Of a stretch of 64,000 nt of DNA, positions 58,074 through 64,000 are shown one piece after another. The stretch comes from Pegea sp. RAD2-039 (Eukaryota; Chordata; Thaliacea; Salpida; Salpidae): the NCBI GenBank assembly GCA_034620365.1, contig JAQGEQ010000299.1, positions 744,001 through 808,000 on the forward strand, given 5' to 3'. Made by a program: the position numbers and the translations under genes. The notes beneath the pieces were generated by a model. That model saw nothing but the letters and a program-made list of their open reading frames with translations, did not search any database and was not told the origin of the DNA. How positions within the stretch are numbered: position 1 is the stretch's first letter; the number at the start of each line of letters is the position of its first letter.

Positions 58074-61000
58074 ATGGACCTATCAGAAAATTATGATGAT
58101 CTTTTAAATGATTCTACCTCTGACTCTGATTCAAGCGGTGATTCTGAAGATTTTGAAAAGCAAGAAGAAATTGAAGAACAAAAACTAACTGAAGAAGAAG
58201 TTATAAAATATAAAAATGATTTAATTACACTTGAAAGCCAGGTTGGAGATAGTTTATGAGTTTTCACTTCTAATCTTATTCTTGTAATTAAAAGGCTTAA
58301 CACTATTTATTATTCTAATTTCAAATATATAATTTCTCTTTCCCAACTTAATTATTTTATAAATTATCCAATTTTCTATTGATTATATTTCAGAACTTTT
58401 TTTATAGTTTAAACTTTTAACTTGAAGTTGAATTTAATATTTCAAAAACTTCGTTAAAATTTTTATTTATATATTATTTATAATTTTTATGATTATATTA
58501 CCAAAAGTAATTGTAATTAGTTGTTAACTTTTGTAAAATAATTGTTATAACTTGTGAAAAGGCTATCAAAACTATTTTGTTTGTAAACAGCAAAAAGATA
58601 AAACTTTTAGTATCTTTTAGTTTATCATTTTAGTAAAGTTTATTGAACAAATGTAAGCATAACAATTTTTCAATTAATTATATTTTGTTTAATTGATTTT
58701 TAAGATACAAAAAGAACCATTTGATTATGAAGTAAATGTCAATTTGATTCATACTTTGCAAGCTTTAAAGGAAACAGATAAATTAGAGGTGGCTAGAGAA
58801 GCAATGAGCTCAAAATTTCCACTAACTGAGGTAAAAGGCAGTTTATTTCAGTTTTCTTTTTATCTTTTTGTGCAAAATTATAGTGTTATAGATTATAAAT
58901 ATTTATTGTTTAAAGATCAAAATATTTAATTATAAAATCAAAGTTTATTTTCTAAGTTTCATATATAGAAAATATATAAATTACTTTTTCATGGTTTCTT
59001 AAATTGTTAATTAAAGAAACTTTGGTTGGACTGGATTAAAGATAGAAAGGCAAAAGCCACTACACCAGAAGATCACAAAAATTTAGAAGATTTGTTTAAA
59101 AGAGCAACCAAGGACTACATTTGTAAGTTGGCAGATTAAAATGTTTTGATTCATAAAAAGAACTTCATTTAAAAAACTGATTTTGTTTTGATGGAAACTG
59201 AAAATTATTTTTTTAATGAAATAATCTTTTTGATAATTTTCAAGGTCCACGAATCTGGTTGGAGTATATCCAATATTCAATCAGACTTCTTGGGCAAGAT
59301 GAAGGTAAACGAAAAGTAAGTAGAATGTGTTGTGGAATATTTCCACAAATTCCTACTTGTTAATAAATAAGTTTTGTTTTTAATATTTTTAGTTACGAAG
59401 TATCATTGAAGAAGCGATATCAGAAGTAGGTCTTCATGTAACAGATGGATTTGAAGTTTGGGCGGTTTATCGAGAGATTGAAACTTTAATGCTTAGTCAA
59501 ATGCAGGTGGAACTCACGAATTAATAATACTTCCATAAATTTCCTATTTAAGTTGATCTATATATTTTTAAAATGTTCAATACTCGTGAAACTTTATTGC
59601 TGAAGTATTACTAAAACATCCACATCTTGTTCGACAGCCCGCCCCAGGAAGTATCACAACTCCTGACCAGAATGACTCTTTGTTGCTTCAAGTGAAGAGG
59701 ATCAGCTCAATCTATAAACGACAACTCTCCATTCCATTATTAGGTTTTTATCATTTCAATTGTCATTTAAAGTTTGATTTTAAAATTTTAATTAAGTACA
59801 AATTATAGTTTAGTAAAATTTTATAAAAAGTTAGTTTTGTTGATCTAGCACCTTAATCTGTAAAAAATCCTTGGCAAAACATATCTTGTGCTTGGTAAAC
59901 AAGGGTGCCTAGAACTCGGCTACCTCCTATAGTCTATAAACCCCCTAATAACTTGTCACTGAACATTTGAAAACTGAATTCTATCACGTGGCAGATATGG
60001 AAGATACGATGAGTGAATATGAAAGCTGGAGAATGTCTTTGGAGGATGGTGAGATTGATCAGTTCTTGATGAAGTCTTATCAAGAAGCTTCTAATTATTT
60101 ACAAACTATAAAATCGTTTGAAGATCAAATTGTTTGTTTAAGATCAAAAAATCTTCAGTATTTGATTGGATATTATCTCTACAGGAATCTGATTCTTCTT
60201 ATACCGGATACTTACCTTATATTGAACATGAAAAAGCCAAGAATGATCCTTCTAGAATCCGATGTCTTTATGAGCGCTGTGTTGTTTCAAATTGTTTAGA
60301 TTCTCAACTTTGGAACGATTATCTTAGTTTTATGGTAGTATCAATTTCAATAAGTTCTTTTTTAATAATTGTTTTGTAGAAATCTACATATCATCATGGT
60401 TCAATCCTACAAAATCTCTACGAACGTGCTCTTCGTAACCTTCCTTGGATTTCTCAATATTGGCAAGATTATTTGCTGCTGTTAGAGAAAGATGATGCAG
60501 ATCTACAAACTGTATGTTGGTTTTTCACAAATTCTGTTGTAGAAATATCAAATAGTTCAAAGTTGTTGATGTACAAATTGATGATTTTTGGTGAGTATTT
60601 GTTATTTGTTAACAGCTAGAAAAGGTTTTTCAAAACGCTCTGCAAGCTGGTTTCACTGAAACTCACCAATTTTCTCAACTTTGGATGGTATGGGTCACTA
60701 TCCTTCGAAGAAAGTTTAGCAGTAAGCTCTTGATGATTTATTGTAAAAATATTCATCTGAAATATTTTTAGACAGCTCTGGGTCTTCACGAGAAATGTTT
60801 AAACAGAAAATTCGTTCTTGTTTTCATAAAGCTGTTGAAAGTTTAGAACCAAAAGTTTTTGGTGAGTTGGTTGAGTTTAAATTTAAGTATTCCGTTAGTT
60901 GGCGCTCGCACTAAATTCATAGATGTTAAATACAACTGATTAAGTAGTTTTTGATAATATCCTTTTTAACTTTAAGTACTTGTGGTTTAAGAAATTTGAA

Positions 61001-63772
61001 AATATAAAAAGTTTTTAGGTTTTCTTTATTCAATTTCAAAGTAATTTTTTGCTTTGAAAAAAAAACACTTTAGTTTTTATGGCTCTTTTTCTGATCTATA
61101 AAATTGGTTTTTAGAAAGCAAAGATGGATACTTCTATTTTGCTCTTCTATCATATTGGGGAGTTTTAGAAGCTTCCCAGTTTGATGATCTTGATAAATCC
61201 CGAGAAATCTTTAAAGATCTTATGAAGAAGCATTCGTCTGCTAGACTGCAATGGTCATTATGGTCGGATTATTTCGAGATTGAAAGGTTTCTAGAAATTT
61301 TCAAAACTTTCTCTGTTGATCATTTGTGAATGTTGATTTGTAGAAGTTTGTTGTTTGAACTTAACTCGTGATACTTGTTGCTTGCTAGCTTTGTTACAAA
61401 TTACTCTCAACCAATTAAAAGTAGTAATTTTAGGGGAGGATTAGTTTTTAGCAATTAAATTCACAGAAATTTTCCTTTTTTAGAGTAATTACAAATTCTT
61501 TAGAAAGATGTTTACACGGGAGTAAGGTCCATGTACCAGTGCTTGTAAGCCTGTGGTACAAATGCCTGTGGTCCATGTACCAGTGGCTGTAAGCCTGTGT
61601 CCATGTACCAGTGCTTGTAAGCCTGTGGTCCATGTACCAGTGGTTGTAAGCCTGTGTCCATGTACCAGTGGTTGTAAGCTTGTGGTCCATGTACCAGTGG
61701 TTGTAAGCCTGTGTCCATGTACCAGTGGTTGTAAGCCTGTGTCCATGTACTAGTGGTTGTAAGCCTGTGGTCCATGTACCAGTGGTTGTAAGCCTGTGGT
61801 ACAAATGCCTTGGGTTTGATATAGTTCAAATCCTCTTAATATAAACTCTTCTGCAAAGAACACCAAGCCCAAAAAGATTTCTTTTATGATAAACTTTATA
61901 CTTAGTTACCGAAGGTGCTAAGAGTTTGTTTGCTTGTAAATGCAGCACATTCTAAATATTAAGCAAGCAACAAGCTATCCAACATTTTCATTTATTATCT
62001 TACACTGAAGTTGTTAGAAATAGTTTCTAACCCAATTGCCAAATATAAAGCTTTTCGGCAAACAACAATAAACCAAAAAAACTTCTTTCATAAACCAATT
62101 AGAAACCAAGTGTGTTATGCATTCACCTCTTTAGACGTCAAATGACTTTTTCTATTTATCTCCATCATTAGATTAAGTATCTCGGTTTGAAAAACATCCT
62201 CACCACAAAAGTCCTTGGTGGCCAAAAGTGGAACAAAAATTTGAGAATTTCCTTTAAATTAAAATCGATTCTGTCATCCAAAAATCTCTGATCTATATGA
62301 CGTCATCAACCAACTGATGTTGTTTTAGACGTTTTGGAAGCTCTTCCGATGCAAGACTTGTTCTACATCAAGCTCTGCAGTCGTGTGCTGCTGATAATGG
62401 AGATGCTGAGTTTGTTTGTAGTCGTTTGATGAGGTTAGAAAGAGAATGTGGGACATTAAAGGAGCTAGAAGACTCTGAGAAGAAAATTGCTTCAAGGATG
62501 AAGAAGGTGAATAAAAGAAAAGAACGGTTGCAGGTGACGTGGTGATTTGAGGCTTTTTAAGGTGCTGATTGATATATTTTTAGACCAATCAGATTAATAA
62601 TCGACAAAATTACAATAAAAAGTTTAAAAAGAATTTTGTCAAAGAATCTAATCAAAAATTTGATAAAAACTCACAAAAGAATAAAGAAAAACCCACCAAT
62701 GAGATAACTACGAGCAAAAGACCTCAAGGTGAATGAAGTCACGTGATTGGACGATAAATTTGTCGCTTTGTGTCTTAATGAAGATTTGAAATTGTAAAAT
62801 TTTTCAGTTTTTCAAAATAAAGATTCTTGGGACAATAAACGAATAAAATTATCAGAAGATTCAGATCTCTCGTTCAAGACTCCAACAGGTGATCTCAACT
62901 GATCTTTCGCCCAGCACATCTTCATCTTTAGAGTTTCAGGTCTTCCTCCTCGTTATAATAAAACCAAAAAAGCTGAAATAAAACCCCTTGATGAAGTCCC
63001 AGACACAAAAGGTTTTTCTGCAATCTGGAACTTTTATTTTTTTGTTTTCTTATTCATTGACTTTTCACTTTAGAAATCTTCAGTCAGATTAGAGAAGAAA
63101 CTGGAACAAATTCACCCGATTCTCCAAAACCAACAGGTAATTGTTACGATTTTACTAAATTTTCTGCGTAGTTGACATTTTTATAAATATTAAATCATTT
63201 CGTGATTGAAATCTTTTACAAGAAAATAGGTTCTTTGTAAGTTTATCTATTCAAATTTCTTGCTAGATTTACAAACAAATATTTTGCTGTTAGTTGAAGA
63301 TACAAAGGATCTGTTTACAACTTCAGTGTGTACTAAAAAATACTTCAAACTTATTTCATTGAAATTTAATTGTGATTTTTTATCAATTAGTTGAGAAATT
63401 TTTGTGTTTTAGTATCTACAACTGAACAAGATGAATATAGTGATGAAAATCTCAGTGTTTTTGTCAGTAATCTTGATTTCAAACTTTCTAATGTTGAAGA
63501 AACCCTCAAAAAGGTCATCACCTATTTAAAAAATTATGATGAAATATTTGATGTATTTGAACTGTTATTAAGATCTTTATAAAGCAATTAAGAATTTCAG
63601 TATTTCAACAAACAACTTGAAACGTTTTTTACGATTTCAGTTCTTTGATTCGTGTAAATCTCTAACTAACATAAGAGTCATTCGAAAGAAGAGTGGTGCT
63701 TCGAGAGGATTTGCTTACATCAGTTTTTCTGAAAAAGAAGACATCAAAAAAGCACTCTTTTTGGACAGACAA
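58074..63772 (+). CDS. SART3: SART3, U4/U6 snRNP recycling factor (3' end beyond window)
   Basis: SART3 (yeast Prp24-related) binds U6 snRNA and reassembles U4/U6 after splicing. Nineteen exons give 759 residues: 58074-58241, 58705-58830, 59017-59122, 59245-59315, 59393-59506, 59638-59743, 59995-60131, 60185-60334, 60380-60511, 60616-60721, 60772-60861, 61115-61286, 62329-62533, 62584-62728, 62808-62888, 62940-63011, 63074-63136, 63413-63513, 63641-63772. After an acidic N terminus come HAT repeats: FPLTEKLWLDWIKD, DYICPRIWLEYIQYS, VGLHVTDGFEVWAVYRE, LRNLPWISQYWQDYL and RLQWSLWSDYFEIER. A basic linker (about 560-700) leads to the first RRM, with RNP2 VFVSNLDF and RNP1 SRGFAYISF. Human SART3 has a second RRM and 963 residues, so about 200 residues lie past the window. 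The last donor is CAA/GTCAGC at 63773. Confidence 0.95.
61523..61811 (+). repeat. Minisatellite in SART3 intron 12 (nine copies, 28-30 bp unit)
   Basis: Nine tandem copies carry the core CCATGTACCAGTGGTTGTAA followed by GCCTGTG(G)T. They lie inside the 1,042 bp intron 61287-62328, the longest recognised in this gene. Units differ by few bases (GTGCTTG, GTGGCTG and GTGGTTG variants), suggesting recent expansion. Similar flanks (GTACAAATGCCT) appear after the first copy and at the end. Confidence 0.92.
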
Positions 63773-64000
63773 GTCAGCTTTCATGATTTCATCCAAAATA
63801 TTTTCATGCTGACTTCTGTTTACTAAAGAAATTTTCACTTTTTTCAACTTAAACCACTTTTAATCTTGCTATCTGATTATTAGTCAGAAATTTCTGCTTT
63901 ACCATCAAATTTTCTTTTAATTTCTACAATTTCTATTTTTAAAGTCTTAAATATTTTGCAACTTTAATTCTTATTTATCTGATTTATTTGTTGCATGAAA

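Noticed and set aside
61448..61829. Several open frames on both strands with a TTTGTWT-like peptide repeat
   Set aside because: They are translations of the minisatellite in SART3 intron 12.

Overview
The window is nuclear DNA of an animal. It is very AT-rich, with intron-split genes, canonical GT-AG introns, a LINE retrotransposon, a paired-type homeobox gene and a neuronal-calcium-sensor gene. The phylum cannot be fixed from the sequence. Introns are bimodal: about 46-63 bp in most of RPB1 and the homeobox gene, kilobases elsewhere. 3' splice sites lie just ahead of most start codons. Both fit lineages with spliced-leader trans-splicing (for example flatworms or tunicates), but that is inference.

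Layout. 1-2953 is one arm of a near-identical inverted repeat whose other arm is 52257-55205; the arms enclose about 49.3 kb. Just inside the left arm is a LINE with both ORFs open (ORF1 with a PHD finger, ORF2 with endonuclease and reverse transcriptase). Next come a decayed, 5'-truncated relative in opposite orientation and a remnant of another LINE. Then follow TFIIA alpha/beta (GTF2A1, +), SURF6 (+) close behind it, and ELP5 (-). A GC-richer island with CRE, CCAAT and TATA elements appears to serve ELP5 and RPB1 divergently. RPB1 (POLR2A, +) was reconstructed here as 29 exons encoding 1,969 residues with about 52 CTD repeats. Beyond it are a GC-rich fragment of unknown nature, a small single-RRM gene (+), a myristoylated four-EF-hand calcium sensor (-), and about 9 kb without recognisable genes except a tRNA-like SINE candidate. 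After the right repeat arm come a divergent paired-like homeobox gene (+), a few minus-strand exons weakly resembling the INTS8 C terminus, and SART3 (+), which runs off the window inside its first RRM.

Genes and function. Most genes belong to core RNA metabolism: RPB1 and TFIIA in Pol II transcription, SURF6 in ribosome biogenesis, ELP5 in tRNA wobble-uridine modification, SART3 in U4/U6 snRNP recycling. They are not an obvious pathway cluster. The most notable structural points are the giant inverted repeat, the GTF2A1-SURF6 arrangement in which a poly(A) signal is followed 35 bp later by a 3' splice site and start codon, and two Taspase1-like sites in TFIIA. All exon joins were deduced by eye from reading frame, splice consensus and remembered family sequence; no transcript or database evidence was available.
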